Of a stretch of 64,000 nt of DNA, positions 1 to 11,718 are shown one piece after another. The stretch is from Marthasterias glacialis (taxonomy: Eukaryota; Echinodermata; Asteroidea; Forcipulatida; Asteriidae). The stretch covers positions 16,756,110-16,820,109 of the forward strand of contig OU452227.1 in the NCBI GenBank assembly GCA_911728455.2, read 5' to 3'. Position 1 is the first letter of the stretch, and each line of letters starts with the position of its first letter. The translations under genes and the position numbers were made by a program. The notes under the pieces were generated by a model. That model did no database searches. It was not told the DNA's origin and was given only the letters and a program-made list of their open reading frames with translations.

Positions 1-87
1 TCAGACTTTTGTCAGACTTTCGGTGGCTTACCCAAGGCTGTGATTGGTCAACACGTATGGGGGCGGGGCTTAATGGATCAGTCTATT
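1..87 (+). mobile_element. MITE A, right-end fragment
   Basis: Ends with GGCGGGGCTTAATGGATC then AGTCTATT, the right terminal repeat also seen at 1960-1984, 29865-29891 and 59090-59115. The left part is beyond the window edge. Confidence 0.6.
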
Positions 88-99
88 GTTTTGACCCAA

Positions 100-285
100 T
101 TCACAGGACATCATCATCACAACAATCTTGGTTGAGCCATTTTGGAAGTCAACTTCCCGGTATGTTATACAGTGTAGTGCACATTTAATTTAGGCAATGC
201 GACGTTTACATGCTTACCGTTGACTCCCAAAATGGCTGAGCGTGGCAGACATTAGCGTGTGTGACGATTGTGCAAGGGGTCACTA
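100..285. repeat. Dispersed palindromic repeat F, copy 1
   Basis: Partly self-complementary: CCATTTTGGAAGTCAACTTC near the left is mirrored by GTTGACTCCCAAAATGG near the right. Related copies lie at 35338-35535 (opposite orientation) and 38893-39055 (same orientation). Probably a MITE; target duplications were not resolved. Confidence 0.6.
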
Positions 286-1018
286 TACAAATTATTGAAA
301 ATAATAGCTGCTTGTTTAAACAAACATTTCAACCAAATTTATTTGTTTGAACTTTGTTTTGTATCTAAAGGCCAAAAAGTTGCCATTTTTAACATTGGGA
401 GCTTACCTTTGTGTAAGTGTATGCACAAAGAACTTGTTATAACAGTGATTTGATTACATAGGAGTATAGTTTGTTTTTATTCAGCTCTAATTGACAGTTC
501 TAATGACTTCATTAACTAGTGTTCAACAATTGACCTTTCATGATCGAACATCATCAAATGGGAACATTTGATTGGCTACCAAAGTCTATCCAAACTTTAA
601 TGAAGAATGTAACAGACATTTGAAGTCAATGACACCATGCAATTATCACGAACTGCATGTTTATTAATAGAACCACGTTAATCACCTTGTGAAAATATAT
701 GAAATTTGTGCAACCTTTTGGGCTACAATAGCCAACATATTTGAAAATGTAATCCCACATATAGTCCGTTGCAGAGATGAGACCCAATGTCATTCACACA
801 GGTTGAGTTCAATCAAATTAGCTTGAAGTCTGGCTTCTACCAGTTTGAAAAGATACATCTTTTTTCTACCAGTGCAGACAAACTATTGCAGCACAAGCAT
901 GTGATCAGTATGCAAATTAGGTTTACTGAGCACTGTATGTAATTGTCCTTTAGCATATTAACATTTGCTTTGGATACTGTCCACTAATGGTTCTTGGATT
1001 ATTTCATCTTAGTTGTAG

Positions 1019-1109
1019 AAGTAAATTACAGCAAGAGATGGCTGATGTCATATCTAAACTGGAAGATGAGAAACAGCTCCTCAAGAAACAACATAATGCA
1101 TACATTAAG
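1019..1109 (+). CDS. CEP112: CEP112-like exon (first visible)
   Basis: Coiled-coil peptide SKLQQEMADVISKLEDEK and onward, closing at the donor AAG/GTAAAG (phase 0). The acceptor is after 1018, or after 1012 if the earlier AG is used. It enters with one base completing a split codon, so an upstream exon ending in phase 2 must exist outside the window. Confidence 0.75.
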
Positions 1110-4100
1110 GTAAAGAAACTTTCTGGGAAAAGTCTTGTTTTAAGTGATACTGCTTGTTACCTGCCATTAGAAATACCATTGTATAGACTTGTGCAAGACA
1201 TGCAAACTAGACCATGCCACAAGGCACCTTCTCAAAACTATTTCAGGAGAAGTTTCAGAAAAGTTTATCCACAAAGGAGGATAAGTTGCAGATGGATTAT
1301 TTTCATAGTTAGATGTTTGCCCAGTACAAAGCTCAATTTATCCGCAAGTATGTTGGCAGACTCCCCACTGAGCAGTCTGTGGTTTGGCCAACTGATAAGA
1401 TCTCATGGCTCTTGGCATTGTGTGACATAAGGACACTCTTTAGTCTTAATGCTTTTGAGAAGTCAATAAATGTGCCTAACCTGGACCACCTGCTCATTTC
1501 CAGTAGATAAAAATTTCAAGGTCTGTGGTTTAGTCATCTTGTAAACAAATTGCCTGGTCATGTTGCAATACTTTCCCCTCAAAGTTATTCACAATATAAT
1601 AGACCAATCCATTAAGCCCCGCCTACCTTAGCAACAGCACATGGTGTGACTTTCTTGCCAGGATCGCAGCAGTGGTTCGGTTGTGAACACACACGTTTCG
1701 GATACACACACAGACATGGTTTTTGTAAATGTGAACGGTATGGATTTAGTTTCGTGGCCTTTTGAGCAAAGCCTTGAGTCCAAAGAACAATGCAGACAGG
1801 AACACTGTTAAACCACTTTTACACAACTGTACAAGGACCACTGCTGTGGGATTTGCACCACCAGAAATACGAAAAATTTGTGTCAGAACAATGGCAGCGG
1901 TTTATTTACTTTTCTTTCAGTGGTGTTATAAAGGTTGTGATTGGTCAATATGTTAGTAGGCGGGGCTTAATGAATCGGTCTGTTGGACTGCTTGGGGATA
2001 TCTTGCGGGTTGGAAAATCAACTGTGGAGAAGACTCTCCACAAGTTATCCTGGAATAGTTTAGAAAGGTGCCCAGGAAGGTTACATCATTTGTACAATGA
2101 TGGTATATAACATATATCACAGTTTCTCCAATTTCTTATATTGATTGGATATTACATCATGTGGGTTAAGGTAGTTTTAAGAATATATTTGTACAATCAT
2201 ATATCATACAAAGATTTTTAGATATATGATCATTTCTCCTGAAGATAATCAGAGCATACTGATCGAAACATTGAGTTGTCAAACCAACGGTTCTTTTCAG
2301 AACCACCGCAACTCATAGAGTTTCATGTACATGTCTTCGCAAACCTCACTGGATTGTATTCCCACCATGCAAAGTTTCAAATCCTACTCATATATCAATT
2401 AATGTAAGAAAAAGTTTTTCCGGAAATGTTTGTGTGAAACCTAGTTGATTTTAAAACGGTCAATTCACAGTATGCTGCGCCTTCCACAGTGTATCATGGT
2501 AAAACTGTTGATCAAACTAGAAGCATCGAACAAGTGCAAAAAAGTGCCTGTCGTGTTATGTTTGGATCGGAGTATTACACGTATTCTCAAGCGCTTTTAT
2601 GGCTCAACTTACAAACCTTGGAAAACAGGCGGCTTAACCTTTTGATTAAGTTTTGTAAGAAACTGATAAACTCTGTGAAGTTTGATTATGTGCTTCCTTC
2701 ACGTAACATTGACATTGTTAACAGACAATTGAGGTCAGGTACTATGCCGTCTCTTGTCATACCCAAGTGTAAAACAGAGCGGTACAGAAAGTCAACCATT
2801 CCTTCTCTTGCCAGAGTTTTAAGATAATAATGTCCTGCCATTTTCTAATATTAAGGGTTAATATATTGTGCTTAGACTTCTTTTGTTCATGAGACCCATC
2901 TCTCTGTGGTTTTATTTCAACCCCATTTTCCCTTTGTTTTTGTTGTTGTCATTTTTACGATGTTGTTCCTGCATGTTTGTCTGCTTGTAAGTTCTTTGGT
3001 GGTGTTGTTGTTGCTGTTGTTTCCGTTTTGTTTGTTTTTGTTTTGTCATAGTCCTTTTCTTGTTCTTTGCTTGTTACAATTTTTACTATAATAATGTTTT
3101 TAAATAACTATTTTACCATTTGTAGATTTTAATTTGATCGGCCTTCGGGCTGCAGTTGTTCAAATGTTTTTTGATGAATAAATAAATTGGAAATATATAT
3201 ATGAAAGGGTTGAGAAGTTTATGGCCATGGTACAGCGCGACGACTCGGTTGTATGTGTTTGTTGCTTTTTTGTGGTTTGTACACAGATAAAGCAGCTGGA
3301 TCTATTTCTCTGCTGTTATTAGGGCATAAGATTTGATCTTTTATGAGGCCAATGAATGTTTTTTGCCATTTATGTCAGCCATTTAAAGATCCCAAACTGC
3401 CTGTGGGGTGCTATGTGTGAACTTTTTAGTCAACTGCTTTTAGGAAAAATGATGTCTCCTGGGTAAACTGTGGGGGTTGGTTGTATTGTGAATCAACATG
3501 CTTTAGCTGTACCATTCATTTAGACTATGCAAGTCTCCCTGGTATTAAAAACAACTTGGCAACCTTATAATCCCAAGTACATTGCTAAGTCCCAACAATT
3601 GAATTACATACCAGACTTTCCAGTCTGTACAGAGAGTAATTCAGCAGTTAATTGTATGTGATTCTATGTAGACATTACATGACGATCTGGATAAGCAAAG
3701 GAATCAAGCAAGGCAGTTAGAAAGACAGTTACAACAGAGAGACTTCCAGCATCAAGATCAAGTAAGTCACTCAATAATGACCAATTTTCTTTGTTCACCC
3801 CAAAATTGATTTAAAATTTACCCAGTCATTTTCCCTTGTGGTTTATTGCTTAATATTTTAAATTAAAAAGTTGCATGCCCTTAAGGTGATCTCTGTCCTC
3901 CCTCTTCCCAGGTTGTATGGTTGTATCGTATACTTGGCACCGCAAACAGAGATATTTACAAAATAGGGAGACCTCCAACATCAGGGCTAGATAGCTCAGT
4001 TGATGGAGCGCTGGTTCGTTAATCCGGGGTTTGCTGGTGCAAATTCTGCTCCAGTTAATTTTTCTTTGTTCACCCCAAAATTGAATTAAGATTTACCCAG

Positions 4101-6093
4101 TCAGTTTCCCTTGTGGTTTATTGCTTAATATCAATAATAATTATGGCTGAGCTGTCTAGTCCACCTGGACTGGTGTTAGTGTGGGTTTGGGTCTCAGTCA
4201 TGGCACTTGTGTCCTTGTGCAAGACACAAAACCATGATTGCTTTAGAAGAACTAAGTAGGTTTATGGGTAGAAATCATGTGATTGAAATCTCTTATGAGT
4301 TTGTGTGTTTTGAACAGTGTGTTCTTTCTGTATCCTGAAGATGAGCAGAGCACACTTTCTGAAATGCCAAGACTCTGCTTTATCTCAACCCCAGCTCTTC
4401 TCTCAGAACTAACACTTCTCCCAAAAGAGGTTTGAATCACTTTGTTGTTATCCGTAAACCTACTCAGTTCTTATTTGAAAATGGTAGCTTGGCACCTTGT
4501 TTTGAAGACAGTAAAACGTAAAAATACACATGTTTCTGGGTGTTTCATGTATTCAAATATTATCAACTTGTGTTATTGTATTCACATGTTTACCTCTGGA
4601 ACAAATATAACAAGCAAGTTTAAATCGCTAGTTCCTTTGAACACCTGTACTCACAAAGGTATTTACATTGTGGTTTCTCTGCACACAATGTAGACAAGGA
4701 GTCTTGTCAAAATTATTGCAGGAAAGATAATCGGAACATTCCTCCAATGTGGAATTTTTGTTGGATATCCATCGGATTCTTTTTCTATGGTAGACAGTGT
4801 TTTACTCGCTGAATGGAATACAGTTCTCTGAACATAGACAGGCCCTTCGTTGATGCACCCTGCTGAGCACTTTGTGGTTTGACTGGCTGATTAATTGTAG
4901 TATAAACAAACTTCATTTGGAGCAAGCTGGAACGTTTGGAGGTCATTGGTGTGTAGTGTAGCTCCACCCGACCATAGAACCGCAAGAAGAAAGTGATTGA
5001 AGTCTTGGGGGTTTGTAAACAAATGGTCTCTGGAGGAAGCAAGGCACTCTGAACTTCTCCCATTTTTTCTCCAACAGTGGATTATAAAAACTAATCCTGG
5101 GCTGTTTTTACCCACTGGTTGTCCTGGACTAATTTTGACAAGGTTTGTAGTACTAATGATCAATATTTGTATGTGATTAGATGACTCATCTGAAGCAAGA
5201 ATGTGAGAGTAGATTCAAGGGAATGATGCCACTAAGTGTAAGGCAGGTAAGCAAACAATGTGTTTTATATTTTCAACTTTCCAGAGCCTTTTTGATAGAG
5301 CTGCTTAAGCAGACAGTAGCGCTCAACAATTTTATTGAGTAAAATAAGCAAAATAAGCAAATGGTACATGTGACATAGTATTTTTGCTGGTAAGCATAAT
5401 TTTGTTGTGCTAACAAAGCACAAAACAATTTTGCTTACCAGAATAAGGTTACCAGCCAAAGTACTGTGTCAGATGTACTGTTTGTGACCTGTTTCCTGCT
5501 TATTTTTTTGCTTAGCAGAAATTGTTAAGCAGTATTGTCTGCTTAAGCAGCTCTATGAATTTGAGCCATGGTGATGACATGTCTTTCTTGGTTTTATATC
5601 TTTACACCTTTTTACAAACGTTTTGTGATGAGGAAATAGCAGCTTTTTAATTGGTTATTTGGCAGTGATACAACTGATGAGTTTTCAAGATATATGTAAA
5701 TGTTATGTATATCTAAGTTGTGATAGTGTTGTTATTGTAAGGTCATTCATTTTGCAAACATTATTCCCCTCATCTTCGAAAAGGAAAAAAAAAGTTGACA
5801 CATTTTAGGTACTTTTGTCTTGCTTTCAAAAAGGTGATAAAATACAGTTTATAAAAATATCAACATCTTTTGTTTTCTTTGGACTAAATAATAATGCAAA
5901 CTTGACTCCAGTTATGCATGCAACTAAATGAGTTTGTGTGTTGTATCAATTTCTCCCTCAGGAACTAGAGGAGACGATTCAGTCATTAAAAACCCAAGTG
6001 AATACTCTTCAGCAAAAAAGTATCATATTACAAGAGGAAATAGAGATGGGAAGAAAATACACATCAACTGTACGCTCTCCATCGAGGAACTAA
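1019..6093 (+). CDS. CEP112: CEP112-like centrosomal coiled-coil protein, last four coding exons (5' partial)
   Basis: Four exons join in phase: about 1019-1109, 3672-3761, 5181-5246 and 5962-6093 (TAA 6091-6093). All junctions are AG/GT. The joined peptide is charged, Gln/Glu/Leu-rich coiled coil and runs collinearly with the C-terminus of human CEP112 as I remember it: KLEDEKQLLKK, then QARQLERQLQQRDFQHQDQ, then RFKGMMPLSVRQ, then ELEETIQSLKTQVNTLQQK (human has FEDEKKQL, KGLMPASLRQELEDTISSLKSQVNFLQ). CEP112 is a centrosomal protein without a catalytic domain. The tail after LQEEIE extends some 15 residues further and is Ser/Arg-rich. The first visible exon has two possible acceptors, AG at 1011-1012 or 1017-1018, giving the same frame with two residues more or less. 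Upstream exons are outside the window. The match rests on memory, not on an alignment search. Confidence 0.82.
1599..1984. mobile_element. MITE A, long copy (about 385 bp)
   Basis: Inverted ends ATAGACCAATCCATTAAG at the left and CTTAATGAATCGGTCTGTT at the right, around an internal segment that recurs at 29470-29891. The 126-bp copy at 58990-59115 has the same ends but lacks the internal segment. Short open frames inside are not recognisable proteins. It lies in the CEP112 intron 1110-3671. Confidence 0.65.
2462..3205 (+). mobile_element. 5'-truncated non-LTR retrotransposon (CR1/Jockey-like) 3' end
   Basis: A frame from about 2468 to TAA at 2825-2827 encodes the C-terminal edge of a LINE reverse transcriptase: SIEQVQKSACRVMFG, LLWLNLQTLENRRL, then KTERYRKSTIPSLARVLR. 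This is the usual order IQKRACR / L..L..RR / R.R.S.IPYL in CR1/Jockey-type elements. A T-rich 3' UTR follows and ends in GATGAATAAATAAATTGG. The catalytic part of the reverse transcriptase is missing, so it is a dead insertion copy in a CEP112 intron. Confidence 0.75.
3672..3761 (+). CDS. CEP112: CEP112-like exon
   Basis: A 90-base, phase 0-0 exon between ATGTAG and GTAAGT. It encodes TLHDDLDKQRNQARQLERQL and onward, a Gln/Arg-rich heptad stretch that continues the previous exon. Confidence 0.82.
3777..4135 (+). mobile_element. tRNA-derived SINE (type 2) with repeated tail
   Basis: A tRNA-like head at about 3985-4055 has A-box-like TAGCTCAGTTGATGGAGCG and a weak B box. It is followed by a tail containing TTTCTTTGTTCACCCCAAAA and CCCTTGTGGTTTATTGCTTA. 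The same tail also occurs just upstream at 3785-3855, so two tails bracket one head. Related copies in reverse orientation are at 33670-34290 and 51195-51430. Confidence 0.65.
4143..4275 (+). mobile_element. tRNA-Leu-derived SINE (type 1), short copy
   Basis: Degenerate tRNA-like head followed by the diagnostic phrase CACTTGTGTCCTTGTGCAAG and ACCATGATTGCTTTAG. The 3' half of the family consensus is absent. Confidence 0.55.
5181..5246 (+). CDS. CEP112: CEP112-like exon
   Basis: A 66-base, phase 0-0 exon between GATTAG and GTAAGC. It encodes MTHLKQECESRFKGMMPL plus SVRQ, matching the GLMPASLRQ segment of CEP112. Confidence 0.82.
5294..5559. mobile_element. Palindromic MITE D (GCTGCTTAAGCAG family)
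   Basis: Near-perfect inverted repeat: ATAGAGCTGCTTAAGCAGAC at the left and GTCTGCTTAAGCAGCTCTAT at the right. Most of the 266 bp folds back, with GCTGGTAAGCATAATTTTG mirrored by CTTACCAGAATAAGG. Further copies are at 37665-37851 and, decayed, at 49922-50183; a fragment lies near 16650-16710. Confidence 0.75.
5962..6093 (+). CDS. CEP112: CEP112-like terminal coding exon
   Basis: The acceptor is CTCAG/GAACTA. The frame ELEETIQSLKTQVNTLQQK and onward runs to TAA at 6091-6093. The heptad pattern matches the CEP112 C-terminus, followed by a Ser/Thr/Arg-rich end. Confidence 0.85.
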   Translation, partial: ELEETIQSLKTQVNTLQQKSIILQEEIEMGRKYTSTVRSPSRN

Positions 6094-6174
6094 CTGTGTG
6101 TCATGCTACAGGTTAATGTATTGTGTCAGCAGTGATTAATCCTAACTCTTATCTTGAGGCAGTTGTTGTGGACA

Positions 6175-6180
6175 AATAAA
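6175..6180 (+). terminator. Polyadenylation signal AATAAA of the CEP112-like gene
   Basis: A canonical AATAAA lies 82 bases after the TAA and is the first such hexamer downstream. It fits a short 3' UTR, but transcript evidence is not available here. Confidence 0.5.
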
Positions 6181-6397
6181 ACTCAATTCAAAGAACAATC
6201 CTTCCCCTACTGGTTTATGTTGACAATGCCCCTCCCATGACCCTGAACAATGCAACGTTTTGCCCTTAACTTTTCCAGGGCCTAGCCAGCAGGACTACTG
6301 TAGTTCACTTGTGCTTTCGTTAGTCCACCAGCCTTTTTCACTGGTGTACATTTTAAGGTATCTTTTTAATAATGTCACTTGTCTTATGGACTTAAAG

Positions 6398-6706
6398 GCG
6401 CTATACAGGATTTGTAAAGCTGACAGTGCAGGGTACTTACTTTCATTCAGTATATACATGAAGAAGAAAAAACTGTGAAAATTTGGGCTCAATTTGTCAT
6501 CTGAGCCAGGAGAAAATAGTGAAAAACCATGCACGCTTTACAGCCTGTAAACACATTGTCTTTATTTCGATTGTTACAACCGAAATTAAAATCTGGGCTT
6601 TCAAATTCTATTTTCTCGCCTTTGGCAGTATTTCAGACAGAAATATTTCTATGGAAGATTGGTACTGGTATGAACTTCATAATCAGTAAGCTTTCAGACT
6701 GATAGT
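6398..6706 (-). repeat. Dispersed repeat G, copy without MITE insertion
   Basis: Reverse-complement homologue of 22664-23098. Shared landmarks are GTGAAAAACCATGCACGC, CAGACAGAAATATTTCTATGG and GAACTTCATAATCAGTAAGC. It lacks the 171-bp MITE B found in the other copy, so it acts as an empty-site reference. Confidence 0.7.
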
Positions 6707-6719
6707 AAAACAAAGTCAT

Positions 6720-6970
6720 GTCTTGAGGGAACAACATTTTATGTATTGGGAATGAGATATTATTTTGCGGCCATGAGATATTGTTTTTTTTGGGGGCCAC
6801 AAGATAATTTTATCTGGCTGTTATGAGGTATTATTTTGTAGCCATGCGATACTGTCTCCTCGGAATCTAAGATATTAACTTGTTGGAATGAGATAAAATC
6901 TCAAGGCAATCGGATAATTCCTGCAGGATTGAGAAACTATTATCTCTTGGTATTAAGATAAAAATTTGTT
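6720..6970 (+). repeat. Degenerate ATGAGATATTATTTTG-type tandem repeat
   Basis: The phrase ATGAGATATTATTTTG recurs with drift (GGAATGAGATATTATTTTGC, CATGAGATATTGTTTTT, TATGAGGTATTATTTTG, GGAATGAGATAAAATC), often beside GGCCA-like words. The spacing is irregular, roughly 30-50 bases. Function unknown. Confidence 0.45.
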
Positions 6971-9900
6971 TTCAGGGCTCTGTAGTTTTCAAACAGACCT
7001 AGCTAAATGAAGAGTTGTGATTGATCACACAGAGTATCCAAATTATAGGCAAGCATGTACAAACTTTGCAGGTCACGCTTATATTCCAACAGTGGAATCC
7101 ATTACAGTGGATAATTTTGTTTCCTTTACCACAATTAGACTTGGTTCCAAGTCAGTAATTGTGGTTTTTGTCTGCCTGATAGCATTTTGCATAGCTGAAG
7201 CAGACGAAAAACACAATTTCTGACTTGAAATCAAAACTACACACATGATACTCATAGTACAAGGTTCCTTGATGTTAAAATACATGTTAGACTTGCACGG
7301 TCTTTTCAGCAATCACACTGAACTTACACCATTGCCCAGTTTAGTTGCGATTTTGTTTTTTTAATGTACATAGCATTTGTAGATATATTTTATATGCTAT
7401 AATTGACATTGGTTGTGTCATGTGACCTTTCGTATTGTATAGTTTTAAATATTTTAATAAGTTTGATCCAGGATACATTTTTGCATTGCCCCCCCCCCCC
7501 CCCCCCCGTAGATATTTTAATATTAAACTGGAATGCAATTACAGTATTTTTCTTATAAATATGTTTTATAAAGTCATCGTAGAGGGACTACCACCTGTCC
7601 AACAGTCACTCCCCTACTTCACTCCACACGCGCACTCCAAGCAGACAAACTCAATGTGGGAATCATTTGTGTGATGTGGTAAACTCAAAATGACATAGAA
7701 AGTACCAACGTCCATCAAGATCAGCTGACTCACTGACGCTGGGCACTGTATGACATCCCTTTTTAATTCTTAGGTGCACACATTTCTCCTCCGTTTGAAG
7801 TCGGATCAGTCGTTTAAAAAATGTACTTTATTGTTTTATTATAGCTGTTTGAATAACATTATGCCAAGTGCGTGTATTTGTTTGATGTTTGTCTCGTTAT
7901 TTTTGTGTTTATTTCCAAGAGTCTTGGTTTCTAGCAAGCAAGACCAAAATATGTCTCGACCTTTGTTTTGCAATGTCACAGCCCGAGTTTTTACCAACCA
8001 AGGTTGGAGAAACTACGGAGAACCATCAACGAAATTAAAAACAGATAATTAATTTATAAAAATGTTACACAAACATTAAAAAAGTGTTGAATTTGTTGGA
8101 AACAATGTATTTTCTTTAAATAGAAAGTTAGAAAAGTATTGAATTTGGTCACAACATCTGTCAACAAGATTGAATGTTTTGCTATTAAACATTTGGCCGT
8201 CCATGTCAACCAGAGCGGTTTGTTTATCAACAAAAGAAAGGTCTATTGTCACTAAAGCTAGGGTCCATATCAAGAGTTGCGCTCCTGCCACATATTTAAG
8301 ATCAAAGTATTTTGTGCAACTGTAGCAGGAGTGGGCTTTTTTCGAACGTTGAGCTGATTGTGAGCGATAGGAACTTTGATCCCCACATTATGTTTGAATT
8401 CAAATCGATGAACGTGGTATAGGAATGTTTTTATGTGTAGGGTAAGATTTGAAACTTCGCACGGTGGGAAAGTAATATATAAACTAATGTCGAGTGTGGT
8501 AACGTGGCGACCAGTAGTATAGCAACTCGACGTTTCGAGCAGTATGCGCTGATCGTCTTCAGCTGATCAACTTGTGTATCAAGTATGACAAAACTTGTGC
8601 ATTTTCTAATTAATTACCGATGTTTATATTGACGGGATTCGTTCGTTTCGCTGTTATTTAAAACTGAAAAACATCGCAACTTCATGGGCCATAGGAAAGC
8701 CGCGGAACAAATCAATCCATTTTGGCTTCAAATGGGGCCAAAATACGTCTTCGGTTTTTTTTTATTAAGTATATTCACTTTAAGCCTCACGCCACATTTC
8801 TAAATGAAAAATGCTGCCTTTAAACTATTATTGGTTAGCTATTTTCCCGTTGTCTGGGAAGTTAACTTCATTTGCGATACTGGGAACGAAACAAAATCTG
8901 TGAACGGTTAGTAACAGTTCAAAGATACAAATCAGTTTGAGGAAAAGAGTTGACAACCTTCGCAGCGTGGAGCCTCCGGGACCTGGATTGATGTCTGTGC
9001 CCCCAGGGTCCCCCCCCCCCCCCCCATTTGAAATCTGGACTTTTGAGATTAAAAATTGCCAAAATAAAATTTACATTTGATAAGCTTTTATGTAGTAAGT
9101 TCAATGGGTTTTTTTTTTTTTACTATAGGAAGACAATGTATTTGTTTTTTACCTCTACATGTCAGATAATTTTACAAACAAAATAGTAAACGTTAACAAG
9201 AGCGCTGGAAAAGTTTTTTTTTAGGAAAAATACCAACGGAAACTATAGTTTTAATTTGCCAAAAGTGACCCCTAGAAAAAAAATTGTGCACTCCCTTGTG
9301 CCCTTATGTGATGTCACAAAACAAATCACTATACGGTGATGTTGACAAGTCATCTTAGCTTTTTTGTGAAATCGACCTCTGGTTAAAGAGCCCGGAAAAT
9401 AATAGCCTCTTGGATGATTTGAATTTTGATCCACGCGAAAAAGAGGTGTCGTCGTTGTAGTTTGCTTGAAGATTATCTCATCAGGAACATAGATTGGTAG
9501 ATTGTTATCTCCGGCCAATCGATGGGGTTACTATCAAGGTCCACGAGTCCATGGGGTAGATCTGATCATTGTGGGTGAGGAGCTAGTTGATCAAGTGCTG
9601 AACTTAGAGGGACGCCACATTCGCGTCTGTCTGGTAGCTCCACGCCGATTTGCAGGCGCGGCTTCGTTCCCCATATAATAATGTCGGTTCCTCCATTAGT
9701 GGACCCACATCTTCCTGGATTTAACAGCCAGCAGGTTCAAACTGGTACAGCCTAATAGATGCTGCGATGCGGCCACTGCTCTGACCAGATGTCTCAACCG
9801 TCAGGAAAACATGCCGAAGTTCAAGTTCGAAAGGCGGAAAAATTGATCCCCGGATCAGAAAGCCTTGTAATAAATGAAGACAGAAATTATGTTCTTAGTT

Positions 9901-11662
9901 TTTAGAAGACGATAAATTCATTTAGGTTATATCCTCTTGTTTTCACGATGCACCATCCAACAAAAATCGTTATTTCCAACCTATTACAGGGATGGACTCG
10001 GACAGCTTCAATACTATTCGATAGCAGTTGGACTGATCATCATTCCTCACTTTTTATAGCATGTATTTGTTTCCCCTTTGAATATTTTTCTCCCAAAAGC
10101 CAAAGAAGCGCTAAGATCGATTTTAAGATGAGTTTAATGTATGAATCAATCTTAATTGCTAAGGAAAGTGTGGTGTCACAATACAAATCACTATGCATCT
10201 TAAAGTCAGGATGATACAAGTTTGGTGAAATTGACTGTTCTTTTATAGGGGCTATCTGCATGGAATTGTGAAATGAACAGGTATAGGCATTTAATATGGA
10301 TGAAAATGCTAGCATGCTGAATGCGTGGATGCTGAAACACTGAATAGTATACTACGGGTAATAGTATGAGTAATGCCATGGGGACAGGGAACATGAAAGG
10401 AGTTGCAACTTTTCTTACTTCAACGAAAACATGATCGCAGCCGCATGCCACCTCAAAATCGTATTGTACCGCACACCCAGTGTAATTGGGAACTTGGAGT
10501 TGGCTACGGGTTGGCAACATCGCTGCGCTTAACATGGTTAACAATAAACTCATTACTGCCAGCTATAGTAATTATATACGGAAAGACGTTGGAAACCAGT
10601 CGTTAACAAACAGTAAGTTAAATTATAGTGGACATGTACAAGGTTAGTGAAGCTGCCGCAATACTAGGATACAACTTGGATGGCAAATCATGAATGTCAT
10701 AATGTCTACCACTGCATGCATAGACAACTTGGTCATTTGGCACTCTACCCCCCCCCCCCCGAAAAAAAATACAAAACAATAGTACTGCTAAATTAATAAA
10801 TAAATACAATAAAAAGGGGTCTAAATAAATAAACAACTCAATAAATAAACAAATATAGGCTATACTCTGTTTTTAAAAGTTCAAATAAAATAAAGTAAAT
10901 AAATCATAAAACAAATTAAAGTAACTAAGTAAAATTAAAATAAATAAAAAACAAATGACAAACAAAATTATCCCTCGCTCTCCTATAATATTGTCCTGGT
11001 GCAACGAAAGGACAAAATGGGCATATTTTACTATAGTATGTCGGATAGGCGGGACTGAAAACTACTTATTTAGTTGGAATTATGTTATAATACGGGCATA
11101 ATACGCGCGTACAGTTTAAAACAGAGAGAGAATTATCGCAAGGGGGCGTTGTCGGACCCAACTCATCGACCCGTTACGTTGTCTTGACCTTTTCTCGACC
11201 CACGTTATTCATACCCACATTGGTACAGGAACCAGACTATGGCCAACTGTTTAACTTCCTTGTTGATTATCGAGTGTGGGAGTACAGCCTCGCGTACCGA
11301 TTTATCGGCATTTAATTCCGTTTTCTGTGGACTGTGCTAGGTTAAAAACCGCAAGGACTTCCTTCATTCGATGGGTTCAGCTAATTCTGATGTAGTTATT
11401 ATGTTTATGATGCACTGAAAAGTACAACCGAGGATATTTTCAACTTGGTTGTTGGTCTGCAACCAAAGAAAATTAAACTCTGCAGGAAAAGTGTCGGCCA
11501 GCTATCCAATCCAGCTGATGACACTAGCCAGGACAATAGCTGGCCGAGTTGCATTGTTTACTAGCTCTCACAAATAGCTCAATCAGGCAAAATTTGCCAT
11601 TTATCCAGTGATTATATCAAGATTTGGTGACTGATGTGAGGTATAACAACCAATACTTCAAA

Positions 11663-11718
11663 ATGATGGGCAAACAGTATAATCGTATGAAACAGCTTGG
11701 TAAACAAAAAATTCTCAG
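11663..11718 (+). CDS. ARHGAP17: RhoGAP gene exon 1 (start codon)
   Basis: ATGATGGGC then KQYNRMKQLGKQKIL, donor CAG/GTAAG, phase 2 out. The second ATG at 11666 has A at -3 and G at +4 and aligns with the human start (MKKQFNRMKQL). Confidence 0.88.

Larger units (their letters stand above)
6094..11662. other. Intergenic region between CEP112-like and ARHGAP17-like genes
   Basis: No gene recognised on either strand. It holds repeat G and the degenerate repeat near its left end, a 19-base C run at 7489-7507, further C runs near 9010-9024 and 10747-10760, and a more CpG-rich stretch at about 9500-9850. Short open frames (for example 7774-8052 +, 9243-9518 -, 10206-10553 -) have no motif I know. 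The RhoGAP promoter and 5' UTR should lie in its right part, about 11.1-11.66 kb, but no core promoter element is clear. Confidence 0.5.

Noticed and set aside
9243..9518. Minus-strand frame MAGDNNLPIYVPDEIIFKQ as an F-box-like start
   Set aside because: Only the first few residues look F-box-like; the rest does not, and no partner exon was seen.
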